In this document: positions 25,978 to 34,959 of the stretch, piece after piece
Layout: every line of letters starts with the position of its first letter
Position numbering within the stretch: position 1 is the first letter of the stretch
Source of the DNA: Thermodesulfovibrio aggregans
Lineage (GTDB): Bacteria > Nitrospirota > Thermodesulfovibrionia > Thermodesulfovibrionales > Thermodesulfovibrionaceae
Assembly: GCF_001514535.1 (NCBI RefSeq)
Contig: NZ_BCNO01000003.1
Location: 61,344 to 125,343, forward strand
Direction of reading: 5' to 3'
DNA length: 64,000 nt
Made by a program: the position numbers and the translations under genes
Notes under the pieces: model-generated
The model's input: the letters and a program-made list of their open reading frames with translations, nothing else
What the model was told of the DNA's origin: nothing
Database searches by the model: none

Positions 25978-27266
25978 TAGAAAGATATACAAGAAAAGAG
26001 ATGGGTGATATATGGAGCATGGAAAACAAATTCAGAAAGTGGCTTGAGGTGGAGATTGCTGTCTGTGAAGCGTGGGCAGAGCTCGGAAAAATCCCACAGG
26101 ACGCATTAAAGGAAATAAAAGAAAAAGCAGACTTTGACCTGAAAAGAATTGATGAAATTGAAGCCACTGTTAAGCACGATGTAATAGCCTTTTTAACTGC
26201 TGTGGCTGAGAAGGTTGGACCTGTATCCCGTTATATTCACATGGGGCTTACATCTTCTGATGTGGTTGATACAGCTCTGGCTTTACAGATGAGAGAAGCT
26301 GCTAACCTAATTATGGAAGATTTGAAGAAAATAAAGGAATTATTCAGACAAAAGGCTTTTCAGTACAAAGATACAATATGTATGGGTCGCAGTCATGGAG
26401 TACATGCTGAGCCAACTTCATTCGGATTGAGATTTGCCCTCTGGTATGAAGAGGCAGGAAGGAACATTGAAAGGCTTGCATCTGCAATTGAAAGAATCTC
26501 TGTTGGAAAAATCTCAGGTGCTGTTGGAACATTTTCAAATATACCACCTGAGATTGAAGAGATTGCTCTCAAAAAACTTGGACTTAAGCCTGAACCTGTG
26601 GCAACTCAGGTTGTACAACGTGACAGACATGCTGAATTCTTAAGTGTTCTTGCATTGATTGCTGCAATGGTTGAAAAAGTTGCAGTTGAGATAAGGCATC
26701 TTCAAAGAACAGAAGTTCTTGAAGCTGAAGAACCTTTTACAGAGGGACAGAAAGGTTCATCTGCCATGCCCCATAAAAGAAATCCTGTAGGATGCGAAAA
26801 CCTGAGCGGACTTGCAAGACTTGTACGCAGCAATGCCTTTGCATCCTTTGAAAACATCGCCCTCTGGCATGACAGAGACATATCCCATTCATCAGTAGAA
26901 AGAGTAATAATTCCTGACAACTGCATTTTAGTTGATTATATGCTTAACAGGCTTTATGGGATAATAAAGGATTTAAGAGTTTATCCTGAAAGAATGCTTA
27001 AAAACATTGAACTTAGCTATGGACTTTATAATTCTCAAAGAGTGCTTCTTGCCCTCGTTGAAAAGGGACTTACCCGAGAGGAAGCATATAAAATAGTTCA
27101 ATCAAATGCAATGCAGAGCTGGAAAGAGGGAAAGCCTTTTATGGAACTTTTGCTTAAAGATGAAACTGTCAGGAAATATTTGAATGAAGATGAAATAAAG
27201 AGTATTTTTGATTTAAACTATTACACAAGAAACATAGACCACATTTACAGAAGAGTTTTTGAATAA
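25974..27266 (+). CDS. purB: Adenylosuccinate lyase
   Basis: Purine synthesis enzyme acting on SAICAR and adenylosuccinate. 430 residues from the ATG at 25974, chosen because GGGAGGAGGT precedes it; an in-frame TTG five codons earlier lies in front of that site. Signature motifs: TSSDVVDTALALQ, the catalytic His in GRSHGVHAEPTSFG, and the flexible loop GSSAMPHKRNPVGCEN. Length is typical of the short bacterial form. Confidence 0.96.
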   Translation: MIERYTRKEMGDIWSMENKFRKWLEVEIAVCEAWAELGKIPQDALKEIKEKADFDLKRIDEIEATVKHDVIAFLTAVAEKVGPVSRYIHMGLTSSDVVDTALALQMREAANLIMEDLKKIKELFRQKAFQYKDTICMGRSHGVHAEPTSFGLRFALWYEEAGRNIERLASAIERISVGKISGAVGTFSNIPPEIEEIALKKLGLKPEPVATQVVQRDRHAEFLSVLALIAAMVEKVAVEIRHLQRTEVLEAEEPFTEGQKGSSAMPHKRNPVGCENLSGLARLVRSNAFASFENIALWHDRDISHSSVERVIIPDNCILVDYMLNRLYGIIKDLRVYPERMLKNIELSYGLYNSQRVLLALVEKGLTREEAYKIVQSNAMQSWKEGKPFMELLLKDETVRKYLNEDEIKSIFDLNYYTRNIDHIYRRVFE

Positions 27267-27288
27267 AACTTAAAGAGGAGGGGCTCTT

Positions 27289-29385
27289 ATGAGTAGAGAC
27301 ATCACCAAGATTAGAAACATTGCAATTGTCGCTCATGCAGGTGCAGGCAACACAAAGCTTGCAGAGCAAATACTTTTTAAAACAGGGCAAATTGACAGAG
27401 TAACTACAGGAGAGACCACAGGCAAAGTAATTGATTATGAACCTGAAGAACTTGCCAGAAACATGACTCTCAGTTGCAAAGTAGCTTACTGCGATTATAA
27501 GGATTACAGAATTAACATTATAGATACACCGGGCTTTGTTAACTTTCTTGAAGATACAAAGAATGCTTTAAGAGTTGTTGATGGAGCAGTGGTAATTGTA
27601 AGTGCCATCTCTGGTGTTAAGGCTGAAACAGAAAGAATCTGGAAATACTGCGATGACTATGACCTTCCAAGAGTTGTCTTTGTAAACAAGCTTGACAAAG
27701 AAAATGCCTCTTTTGATAGAGCTGTTGCTGAGATTGAAAAAGTTTTCGGACAGGAAGCCATTCCTCTTACTTTGCCCATAGGAGAAGGTCCGGGACTTGA
27801 GGGAATTGTGGATTTAATTTCTCTAAAAGCATATATTCAGGATGGAAAATCAGTAAAAGAAGTTGAAATTCCCTCTGATTTAATGGGTAAAGTTGAAGAA
27901 TACAGAAAAAAATTCGTCGAAAAGATTGCAGAGCTTGATGATAGCCTTCTTGAAAAATATCTGGAAGGAGGAGAGCTTACTGAAGAAGAGTTAAGAAAGG
28001 GGTTACATGATGCTTCTTTAGCAAGAAGATTCATACCTGTGCTCGCAGGTTCAGCACTCCTGGGAGTTGGTGTGGAAGCTCTGCTTGATAGCATTATTTT
28101 AACCCTGCCAGATCCAAAGGAAAGAGCAAATATTTATCCAATCAAGGGAATTAATCCTAAAGATGGAACTGAAGTTACAAGAAAACCCTCTGAAGAGGAG
28201 CCACTTGCTGCCTATGTTTTTAAAACATCAGTAGACCCATTTGCAGGGAAAATATCATATATAAGAGTTTTTTCAGGTGTTCTCAAAGCTGATTCCACTG
28301 TGCTCAATCCAAACACAGGGACAAAAGAAAGAATTGGACAGATTTATTATGTGCTTGGTAAAAACCACACACCCTGCCAGAAAGCAGGACCTGGAGAGAT
28401 TGTGGCAACAGTAAAACTTAAGGATACCATTACAGGACATACACTGTGTGACGAAAATAATCCTATACAACTTCCAGAGGTAAGATTCTCTGAGCCAATC
28501 ATTTCCTATGCAATAGCACCAAAAACAAGGGGAGACGAAGAAAAGGTTAGTGCAGGACTTCATAAACTACTTGAGGAAGACCCTACTCTTAAATTCTCAA
28601 GGGATGAAGAGTCAAAAGATATGATTTTAAGTGGAATGGGTCAGGTTCACATAGAGGTTGCCCTTGAAAAACTAAAGAGAAAATTCGGAGTTGAAGTAAA
28701 TCTCATGGCACCAAAAGTTCCATACAGAGAGACTATAAAGGGAACTGCGAAAGCTCAAGGTAAGTATAAAAAGCAATCAGGTGGAAGAGGTCAGTATGGT
28801 GACTGCTGGATACAGATTGAGCCACTTCCAAGAGGTGGTGGATATGAATTTGTTGACAAAATAGTTGGTGGAGTAATACCTCAACAGTATCGTCCTGCTG
28901 TTGAAAAAGGAATTATTGAGACGATGAAAGAAGGAATTTTAGCATACTATCCCATAATTGACATAAAGGTAACACTCTATGATGGCTCCTATCATCCGGT
29001 AGATTCCTCTGAAATGGCATTCAAAATTGCTGGAGCTCTTGCTTTAAAGAAAGCTTTCATGGAGGCAAAACCAGTGCTACTTGAGCCAATTATGAAAGCT
29101 GAGATAATTGTTCCTGAGGAAACTCTTGGAACAATCATTGGAGACCTCAACTCCAGAAGAGGAAAAGTTCAGGGTGTGGAGCCTCAGGCAGGAGGAAATC
29201 AGAAAATTATTGCCCTTGTGCCAATGGCAGAGATGCTTACATATGCCAACCAGCTACACAGCATGACATCAGGAAGGGGAATTTATTCTATGGAGTTTTC
29301 CCATTATGAGGAGGTTCCATCTCATATAGCACAGAAAATAATTGAACAAAGACAGAAAGAGCGTCAGGCAAAGGCAGAGGAGTAA
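27289..29385 (+). CDS. Elongation factor G-like protein with an altered P-loop
   Basis: 698-residue EF-G paralog with all five EF-G domains in order: G domain (1-270), domain II, domain III, domain IV (GQYGDCWIQIEP) and domain V (MAEMLTYANQLHSMTSGRG). The G1 loop, normally AHAGAGKTT, reads AHAGAGNTKLAE, so the phosphate-binding Lys is Asn21 and the second Thr is Lys23. Switch I is also diverged (DYEPEELARNMTLS). DTPGF and NKLDKE are intact. GTP hydrolysis is therefore doubtful. Related EF-G2/FusA2 paralogs are non-canonical, and their roles (recycling, stress) are poorly known. Strong GAGGAGGGG precedes the ATG. Confidence 0.9.
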   Translation: MSRDITKIRNIAIVAHAGAGNTKLAEQILFKTGQIDRVTTGETTGKVIDYEPEELARNMTLSCKVAYCDYKDYRINIIDTPGFVNFLEDTKNALRVVDGAVVIVSAISGVKAETERIWKYCDDYDLPRVVFVNKLDKENASFDRAVAEIEKVFGQEAIPLTLPIGEGPGLEGIVDLISLKAYIQDGKSVKEVEIPSDLMGKVEEYRKKFVEKIAELDDSLLEKYLEGGELTEEELRKGLHDASLARRFIPVLAGSALLGVGVEALLDSIILTLPDPKERANIYPIKGINPKDGTEVTRKPSEEEPLAAYVFKTSVDPFAGKISYIRVFSGVLKADSTVLNPNTGTKERIGQIYYVLGKNHTPCQKAGPGEIVATVKLKDTITGHTLCDENNPIQLPEVRFSEPIISYAIAPKTRGDEEKVSAGLHKLLEEDPTLKFSRDEESKDMILSGMGQVHIEVALEKLKRKFGVEVNLMAPKVPYRETIKGTAKAQGKYKKQSGGRGQYGDCWIQIEPLPRGGGYEFVDKIVGGVIPQQYRPAVEKGIIETMKEGILAYYPIIDIKVTLYDGSYHPVDSSEMAFKIAGALALKKAFMEAKPVLLEPIMKAEIIVPEETLGTIIGDLNSRRGKVQGVEPQAGGNQKIIALVPMAEMLTYANQLHSMTSGRGIYSMEFSHYEEVPSHIAQKIIEQRQKERQAKAEE

Positions 29386-29386
29386 A

Positions 29387-29436
29387 GATAGAGATGTATT
29401 TCGCTTTCATAAAATTTGCTCAATACATTCTCTATC
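29387..29436. repeat. Imperfect inverted repeat ahead of argH
   Basis: GATAGAGATGTATT (29387-29400) faces AATACATTCTCTATC (29422-29436): 14 paired bases with one bulge around a 21-base loop. It begins one base after the stop of the EF-G-like gene. It could be an RNA hairpin ending that transcript, or a protein-binding site. There is no T-tract directly behind it. Confidence 0.6.
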
Positions 29437-29467
29437 AACGGTATTTAAGTAAAAAAAGGAAAAAACT

Positions 29468-30844
29468 ATGAAAAAACCTTGGGGTGGAAGGTTTAGGGAA
29501 GGTACAGCTAAGACACTGGAGAAATTTTCCCAATCTGTATCTTTTGATAGCAGACTCTGGAAGGAAGATATAGAAGGTAGCAGAGCACATGCCAGAATGC
29601 TACATAAACAGGGTATTATCAATGAAAAAGAACTCAAGCAGATTTTAAAAGGGCTTTCTGAGATAGAGAAGGAAATTAACGAAGGCAAGTTCCAATTCAA
29701 AGAAGAGCTTGAAGATGTTCACATGAACATTGAAAGAGCTCTGATTGAAAAGATCGGCTCTGCTGGTGCGAAACTTCATACTGCCCGTTCAAGGAATGAT
29801 CAGGTTGCCACTGACCTGAGATTTTATCTTAGAGCAAAGGTCCAGGAACTTATAGAACAGATAACAGAGCTTGAAAAAAACTTCCTCACCCTTGCTGAAA
29901 AAAATATTGATACAATAATGCCGGGATACACCCATTTACAGAAGGCTCAACCTGTGCTTCTTTCTCACCATCTTTTAGCCTACGCATGGATGTTTGAAAG
30001 AGACAGACAAAGACTCATTGAGACATTGAAAAGAATAAATCAGTGCCCTCTTGGTGCCTGTGCCATAGCAGGAACATCACTTCCAATTGATAGAGAATTC
30101 ACAGCAAAAGAACTTGGCTTTGATGGAGTAATACCAAACAGTATGGATGCTGTCTCAGATAGAGATTTTGTACTTGATGTTTTATACTGTGGTGCGGTGA
30201 TAATGATGCATCTAAGCAGATTGGCTGAAGAGATAGTACTATGGGCAACAGATGAGTTCAAGTTCATAGAACTGCCTGACAGATTTTCAACTGGCTCAAG
30301 CATGATGCCTCAGAAGAAAAATCCAGACCCCGCAGAACTTATAAGGGGTAAAACAGGAAGAGTTTATGGAAACTTGATTTCTTTGCTTACAACAATGAAA
30401 GGACTTCCTCTTACATACAATAGAGACATGCAGGAAGACAAAGAACCTGTGTTCGATACAGTTGATACAGTAAGCATGAGCCTTAAGATAATCAACGAGA
30501 TGCTTCCTGAAATCAAGTTCAACAACGAAGTAATGAGAGAAGCTTCCCAGAAGGGTTACACAACTGCCACAGACTTTGCAGAGTATCTTGTAAAAAAAGG
30601 GATTCCATTCAGAAATGCTCATGAAATTACAGGTAAAATTGTTCTTTACTGTATTGAAAAAGGGAAAAGTCTTGCAGACTTAAGTATAAAGGAGTTTAAG
30701 AAATTTTCCGATAAAATTGACAGAGATGTCTACGAGATATTGACACCAGAAGGCTCAATTGATGCAAAAATCTCCTATGGAAGCACTTCAAAAAAGAGTG
30801 TAAAGGAACAAATAAAATTGCTAAGGAAGAAATTGAAGGAATGA
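29468..30844 (+). CDS. argH: Argininosuccinate lyase
   Basis: Last step of arginine synthesis. 458 residues of the fumarase/aspartase superfamily: KPWGGRFREGT start, HTARSRNDQVATD, the catalytic GYTHLQKAQPVL, and the flexible loop GSSMMPQKKNPDPAEL. Preceded by AAAAAGGAAAA. The stop overlaps the downstream lipoprotein start by four bases. Confidence 0.97.
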   Translation: MKKPWGGRFREGTAKTLEKFSQSVSFDSRLWKEDIEGSRAHARMLHKQGIINEKELKQILKGLSEIEKEINEGKFQFKEELEDVHMNIERALIEKIGSAGAKLHTARSRNDQVATDLRFYLRAKVQELIEQITELEKNFLTLAEKNIDTIMPGYTHLQKAQPVLLSHHLLAYAWMFERDRQRLIETLKRINQCPLGACAIAGTSLPIDREFTAKELGFDGVIPNSMDAVSDRDFVLDVLYCGAVIMMHLSRLAEEIVLWATDEFKFIELPDRFSTGSSMMPQKKNPDPAELIRGKTGRVYGNLISLLTTMKGLPLTYNRDMQEDKEPVFDTVDTVSMSLKIINEMLPEIKFNNEVMREASQKGYTTATDFAEYLVKKGIPFRNAHEITGKIVLYCIEKGKSLADLSIKEFKKFSDKIDRDVYEILTPEGSIDAKISYGSTSKKSVKEQIKLLRKKLKE

Positions 30845-31800
30845 AATATATCAGAACATTGGTAAAATCTTTTATGCCAGCATATGTCTTAATTTGTCTT
30901 CTTATCTTACTATCTCTCACAGCCTGCGGAAGAAAGTTGGATCCTACACTTGAAGACTATCTTCAGCCAGAGCCTGTTAATGAATTAAATCTAACAGCTT
31001 ATTATGATAAAATCGTAATCTCATGGAGTTATCCTGAAAAAAATAGAGCCAAACTTAGCAGTTTCCTCATTGAAAGAGAAAATTCAGGACAGATTAAATC
31101 CCTGCATCTAAATCCTGAATTAAACTCTTTTGAAGACAGAGATTTTATATTTGGTCAAACATACCGATACAGAATATTTGCAATTAATAAAAAAGGAATT
31201 TACAGTAAGCCAATTGAAAACAGTATAACTCCCAAAAAACTCCCTGAAGTAAGTGAAATTCAGTATAAAATTACACAGGATGGTGTATTGCTTTCATGGA
31301 AGTCAGAAAATTCAGTAATGTATAACATCTATAAAATCGATGGACAAAAACAAAAAATTGGAACAACTGACAAGAAGTCACTTTTAGTCGAAGAAAATTT
31401 CAAAAATCAAGCTATTCAAGAATCCTTAACCTACCTTATTACTCCATACATCGCTGAGTCCAATATTTACATTGAAGGTGAAGGAAGTGAAATAAAAGTG
31501 CCTGTAGCAGAGTTTATTCCATCAAAACCTGAAGAAGTTTTCTGGACAGTTAATGAAAATGGTGTTTACATCTCATGGAGAGAAGTACCTGAAAAATGGA
31601 TTAAAGGTTATAAGGTTTATCGCAAAACAGCCAGTGATTCAGATTTTATCCTGATCGGAGATACAATGATTCCATTGTTTTTTGATGTAGAGTATAATAT
31701 TAATAACTTGAAATCACCTGTTTTTTATAGAATTTTATCAGCAGGTCCTTTAAAGGAAAGCGAACCTTTTGAAATAAAAGTGGAGGTGCAGAGTGGATAG
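30841..31800 (+). CDS. Lipoprotein with fibronectin type III-like domains
   Basis: 319 residues. A hydrophobic signal ends in the lipobox LTAC (Cys29), so the protein is predicted to be lipid-anchored. Two or three FnIII-like repeats follow: the pattern KIVISWSYPEKN, then GVLLSWKSE, then GVYISWREVPEKW, each preceding Tyr-rich strands (TYRYRIFAINKKG). Function unknown; an envelope adhesion or scaffolding role would fit. Coupled to argH (ATGA) and overlapping the GTG start of hypE by eight bases. Confidence 0.8.
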   Translation: MKYIRTLVKSFMPAYVLICLLILLSLTACGRKLDPTLEDYLQPEPVNELNLTAYYDKIVISWSYPEKNRAKLSSFLIERENSGQIKSLHLNPELNSFEDRDFIFGQTYRYRIFAINKKGIYSKPIENSITPKKLPEVSEIQYKITQDGVLLSWKSENSVMYNIYKIDGQKQKIGTTDKKSLLVEENFKNQAIQESLTYLITPYIAESNIYIEGEGSEIKVPVAEFIPSKPEEVFWTVNENGVYISWREVPEKWIKGYKVYRKTASDSDFILIGDTMIPLFFDVEYNINNLKSPVFYRILSAGPLKESEPFEIKVEVQSG

Positions 31801-32791
31801 AATTCTTCTTGGACATGGAAGTGGTGGAAAACTAATGCATGAACTTATAAAAAATTACATTGCACCTGTCTTTGAAATTCCTTCACTGATGGATTCAGCA
31901 GTAGTCTCCATTAATCATTCAAACAAATTAGCCATAACCACTGATTCCTACACTGTCTCTCCCATATTCTTTCCAGGTGGTAACATTGGAGAATTAGCAA
32001 TAAATGGTACTGTGAATGATCTTGCCGTTGTCGGTGCCATACCTCTTTATTTAACAGTAGGTTTTATTCTTGAGGAAGGGTTTCCAATATCTGACTTTGA
32101 AAAAATTTTGAAAAGTATTGCTGAATCAGCAAAAAAAGCAGAGGTAAAAATAGTTGCAGGAGATACAAAGGTTGTTGATAAAGGAAAGGGAGATGGAATT
32201 TTTATAAATACTTCAGGAGTTGGAGTTTTACCTGAAGGAGTTGAACTTTCGCCTCTTAAGATAGAAGTTGGTGATAAGGTTATAATAAGCGGATCTGTTG
32301 GCAATCATGGTATTGCTGTGATGAGTGAAAGAAATGGTTTTGTCTTTGAGCCTCCAGTTTTAAGTGACACAAGAGCTTTAAATGGTTTAATTTCAGAAAT
32401 ACTGAAAGAGTTTGCTCCCTATGTGAAAGTAATGCGTGATCCAACACGAGGTGGGGTGGCAACAACTCTAAAAGAGCTTGCCCTTGACTCGGGTAAAGAT
32501 ATTCTAATCTATGAAAATGCAATTCCTATTCATGATACAGTACGGGGAGCATGTGAACTACTGGGACTTGATCCTCTTTATGTTGCAAATGAAGGTATTT
32601 TTATTGCCATTGTAAAATCAGAAGTAGCAGAAGAGATGCTGCAACTTATGAAAAAACATCCCTTTGGCTTAGAATCTGCCATAATAGGTGAAGTAACGGG
32701 ACCAGGAGGCAAAGTATTACTTAAAACATATATTGGAGGCACAAGAATAGTTGATATGCTTCCAGGAGAGCAGTTACCGAGAATATGTTGA
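31793..32791 (+). CDS. hypE: Hydrogenase maturation protein HypE (carbamoyl dehydratase)
   Basis: Converts the carbamoyl group delivered by HypF into the cyanide ligand of [NiFe] hydrogenase. 332 residues with the PurM-like fold: LGHGSGGKLMHEL, TTDSYTVSPIFFPGG, NGTVNDLAVVGA, DPTRGGVATTLKELA, and the required C-terminal Cys in EQLPRIC. GTG start preceded by GGAGG. No other hyp or hydrogenase genes occur in the window, so the remaining machinery must be elsewhere. Confidence 0.96.
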   Translation: MDRILLGHGSGGKLMHELIKNYIAPVFEIPSLMDSAVVSINHSNKLAITTDSYTVSPIFFPGGNIGELAINGTVNDLAVVGAIPLYLTVGFILEEGFPISDFEKILKSIAESAKKAEVKIVAGDTKVVDKGKGDGIFINTSGVGVLPEGVELSPLKIEVGDKVIISGSVGNHGIAVMSERNGFVFEPPVLSDTRALNGLISEILKEFAPYVKVMRDPTRGGVATTLKELALDSGKDILIYENAIPIHDTVRGACELLGLDPLYVANEGIFIAIVKSEVAEEMLQLMKKHPFGLESAIIGEVTGPGGKVLLKTYIGGTRIVDMLPGEQLPRIC

Positions 32792-32811
32792 AATTTAAGG
32801 AGGGATTAAAA

Positions 32812-33765
32812 TTGTTCAAAAATTTTTTATTGTTTATTTTGTCAATAATTTTTTTTACTGTGTCAGCAGAGGCAGAGGAAAATAAATTTTTTGTTGACAA
32901 AGTTGTAGCTGTAGTTAACAGAGAAGTGATTACATGGAGCGAACTCTACAAATTTATGGAGTTCAATGCAAAGGATGAAATTAAAGCTCTAAATCCTGAT
33001 GAAAAATTTAAGTACTTCAAAGCCCATGAGGAAGAATTCCTTGAAAAACTAATTGATACAAAACTTCAGATTGAAGAAGCAGAAAAATATGGAATTTTTG
33101 TCTCTGATAGTGAGATAGAGGGAGCAATAAATGAAATAAAGAGAAAATACAACCTCACTGACGAAGGTTTCATGGAAACTCTTAAAAAAGAGGGTATGAG
33201 TCTTAGTGATTACAAAAAAATGCTCAAAGAACAGATAATAATCGGGAGAGCATTGAACTCACTTGTAAGAAGCAAAATTGTTGTTACCGATTCAGAAATC
33301 AATGGATACATCTCAGCTCATCCTGAGTTAGTTTGCGATGATGAAGGATACTATGTTAGTCAGATATTTATCAAAAAAAGAGAAAGTTCTGAGGAGTTAA
33401 AAGACAAAATAAATGAAGTGTATAAAAGACTTATTCAGGGTGAGTCTTTTAGCAAAGTTGCCTCTCAACTTAGTGAGGATATATCAGCTAAGTCTGGAGG
33501 AGCAATTGGGCTTTTGAAAAAGGGTGAAATTGCTAAAGAACTATCTAATCTTTTTTCAAAGATGAATGTAGGACAAATAAGTGAACCAATGATGACAGAC
33601 AGGGGAGTGTTTATATTTAAACTTGACGGAGTTTGTTTCAGAAAAGACTCAACAGAACTTATAAACTATGTTAAAGGCCTTTTAGAAGAGGAAAGATTCA
33701 AAAAAGAATATAAGCTCTGGACGAGAGGACTTCGTCAGAGAGCTTATATTGAAATTATGGATTAG
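32812..33765 (+). CDS. SurA/PpiC-type periplasmic peptidyl-prolyl isomerase
   Basis: Outer-membrane-protein chaperone. About 317 residues: a signal sequence (FLLFILSIIFFTVSAEA), a SurA-type N-terminal domain (VDKVVAVVNREVITWSEL), then one parvulin domain (YYVSQIFIKKRESSEE, FSKVASQLSEDISAKSGGAIG, ISEPMMTDRGVFIFKLDG). Only one parvulin domain, unlike E. coli SurA with two. I prefer the TTG at 32812, seven bases after AAGGAGGG. An in-frame ATG at 32785 overlapping hypE is the alternative. Confidence 0.87.
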   Translation: MFKNFLLFILSIIFFTVSAEAEENKFFVDKVVAVVNREVITWSELYKFMEFNAKDEIKALNPDEKFKYFKAHEEEFLEKLIDTKLQIEEAEKYGIFVSDSEIEGAINEIKRKYNLTDEGFMETLKKEGMSLSDYKKMLKEQIIIGRALNSLVRSKIVVTDSEINGYISAHPELVCDDEGYYVSQIFIKKRESSEELKDKINEVYKRLIQGESFSKVASQLSEDISAKSGGAIGLLKKGEIAKELSNLFSKMNVGQISEPMMTDRGVFIFKLDGVCFRKDSTELINYVKGLLEEERFKKEYKLWTRGLRQRAYIEIMD

Positions 33766-33768
33766 ACT

Positions 33769-34506
33769 ATGATGAAGAGACTACAAAAAATTCTTGCCGA
33801 ATTTGGGATTGCTTCCCGCAGAAAAGCAGAGGAATTAATTAAAGAAGGAAGGGTTACTGTAAATGGTCAAGTTGCTCAGCTTGGACAGAAAGCTGATCCT
33901 GAAAAAGACTATATCAAAGTTGATGGAAAACTTCTAATTAAACCAGAACCCAAAGTTTATTATGCCTTTCATAAACCAAGAAAGGTTATAACTTCACTTA
34001 TAGATCCTCAAGGAAGACCTACGATAAAAGATTTTCTTAAAGGAATAAAATTTCGGGTTTATCCTGTTGGTAGACTTGATTATGACTCTGAAGGACTGTT
34101 ACTTCTTACTAATGATGGGGAATTTGCTTACAAAATAATGCATCCGAGTGCCAAGATAGAGAAAACCTACTTGGTAAAAGTTGATGGAATAATAGAGCCT
34201 GAAACAATTGAAAAACTCAGAAAAGGTATAAAAATTGATGGTAAACTTGCTGTTCCTGTAAGTGTTCACTTTGTTAGAAAACTTAAAGCTAATTCATGGA
34301 TAAAAATAACTCTTCATGAAGGTAGAAAGCGTCAGATTCGTAAGATGTTACAAAGAGTTGGTCATCCTGTAATTAGACTCATAAGAATTTCTATTGATGG
34401 AGTCAAACTTGAAGGTCTTAAACCTGGCCAGTACCGAGTTTTGACAAAAGAAGAATTAGAGGAATTAAAAGAAAAAGCAGGATTAATCAAAAAATCTCGA
34501 AAATAA
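33769..34506 (+). CDS. RsuA/RluB-family rRNA pseudouridine synthase
   Basis: 245 residues: an N-terminal S4 RNA-binding domain (QKILAEFGIASRRKAEELIK), then the catalytic domain with the Asp motif VGRLDYDSEGLLLLTNDG and the C-terminal EGRKRQIRKMLQRVGHPV. The motif set fits the RluB/RluE/RsuA group; RluB (23S U2605) is most likely. Its last 20 bases overlap the 3' end of convergent ridA. Confidence 0.93.
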   Translation: MMKRLQKILAEFGIASRRKAEELIKEGRVTVNGQVAQLGQKADPEKDYIKVDGKLLIKPEPKVYYAFHKPRKVITSLIDPQGRPTIKDFLKGIKFRVYPVGRLDYDSEGLLLLTNDGEFAYKIMHPSAKIEKTYLVKVDGIIEPETIEKLRKGIKIDGKLAVPVSVHFVRKLKANSWIKITLHEGRKRQIRKMLQRVGHPVIRLIRISIDGVKLEGLKPGQYRVLTKEELEELKEKAGLIKKSRK

Positions 34507-34942
34507 AATCCATTTCAACCGAAGCATCAAGAGGAAGGCTACAGACACCTACTGCCACCCGACAGTGTTTTCCTCTTTCACCGAATATCTTTACTAAAAG
34601 TTCAGAGGCAGGATTAAGAACAATATGCTGCTCTGTAAAATTTTCTGATGAGGCTACATATCCTGTAATCTTTATACATTTCTTTACTCTTTCAAGACTT
34701 CCCAAATAATCTTTTACAATTGCCAGAGCATTTATAACAACTTGCAGTGCTTCATCTGATGCCTCTGCAACTGAAATATCTTTACCAACTTTCCCCTTTC
34801 TTATAAGCTTTCCATCCCTGAAAGGAAGAATTCCACTTAAGAATAAAAGATTTTCTGAAAGTTGAGCAACTGTATAGGCACCAACAGGTTTTATTGGCTG
34901 AGGAAGTACTATTCCACAATCTTTCAACTTTTCCTCAATCAT
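34487..34942 (-). CDS. RidA (YjgF/YER057c)-family protein
   Basis: 151 residues. It follows the enlarged RidA-like pattern (PIKPVGAYTVAQLSENLLFL..SGILPFRDGKL, VINALAIVKDYLGSLERVKKCIKITGYV, HCRVAVGVCSLPLDASVEMDFIFEI). The C-terminal RxxVGVxxLPLxxxVEMDFI matches the family, but the usual Arg105 position reads Cys/Arg-variant, so 2-iminoacid deaminase activity is not certain. Divergent from truD across 17 bases, and convergent with the pseudouridine synthase. Confidence 0.88.
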   Translation of the reverse strand: MIEEKLKDCGIVLPQPIKPVGAYTVAQLSENLLFLSGILPFRDGKLIRKGKVGKDISVAEASDEALQVVINALAIVKDYLGSLERVKKCIKITGYVASSENFTEQHIVLNPASELLVKIFGERGKHCRVAVGVCSLPLDASVEMDFIFEIF

Positions 34943-34944
34943 AG

Positions 34945-34953
34945 TGGTATAAT
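34945..34953 (+). promoter_or_regulatory. Extended -10 promoter of truD (leaderless)
   Basis: TGGTATAAT ends six bases before the truD ATG. The same 17-base gap must also hold the ridA start region: on the minus strand TAAAAT lies nine bases before the ridA ATG. Confidence 0.6.
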
Positions 34954-34959
34954 TTTAAC

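Noticed and set aside
29387-29436. ArgR box explanation for the inverted repeat before argH
   Set aside because: The arms are 21 bp apart and do not form the adjacent 18-bp half-site pairs expected for ArgR.
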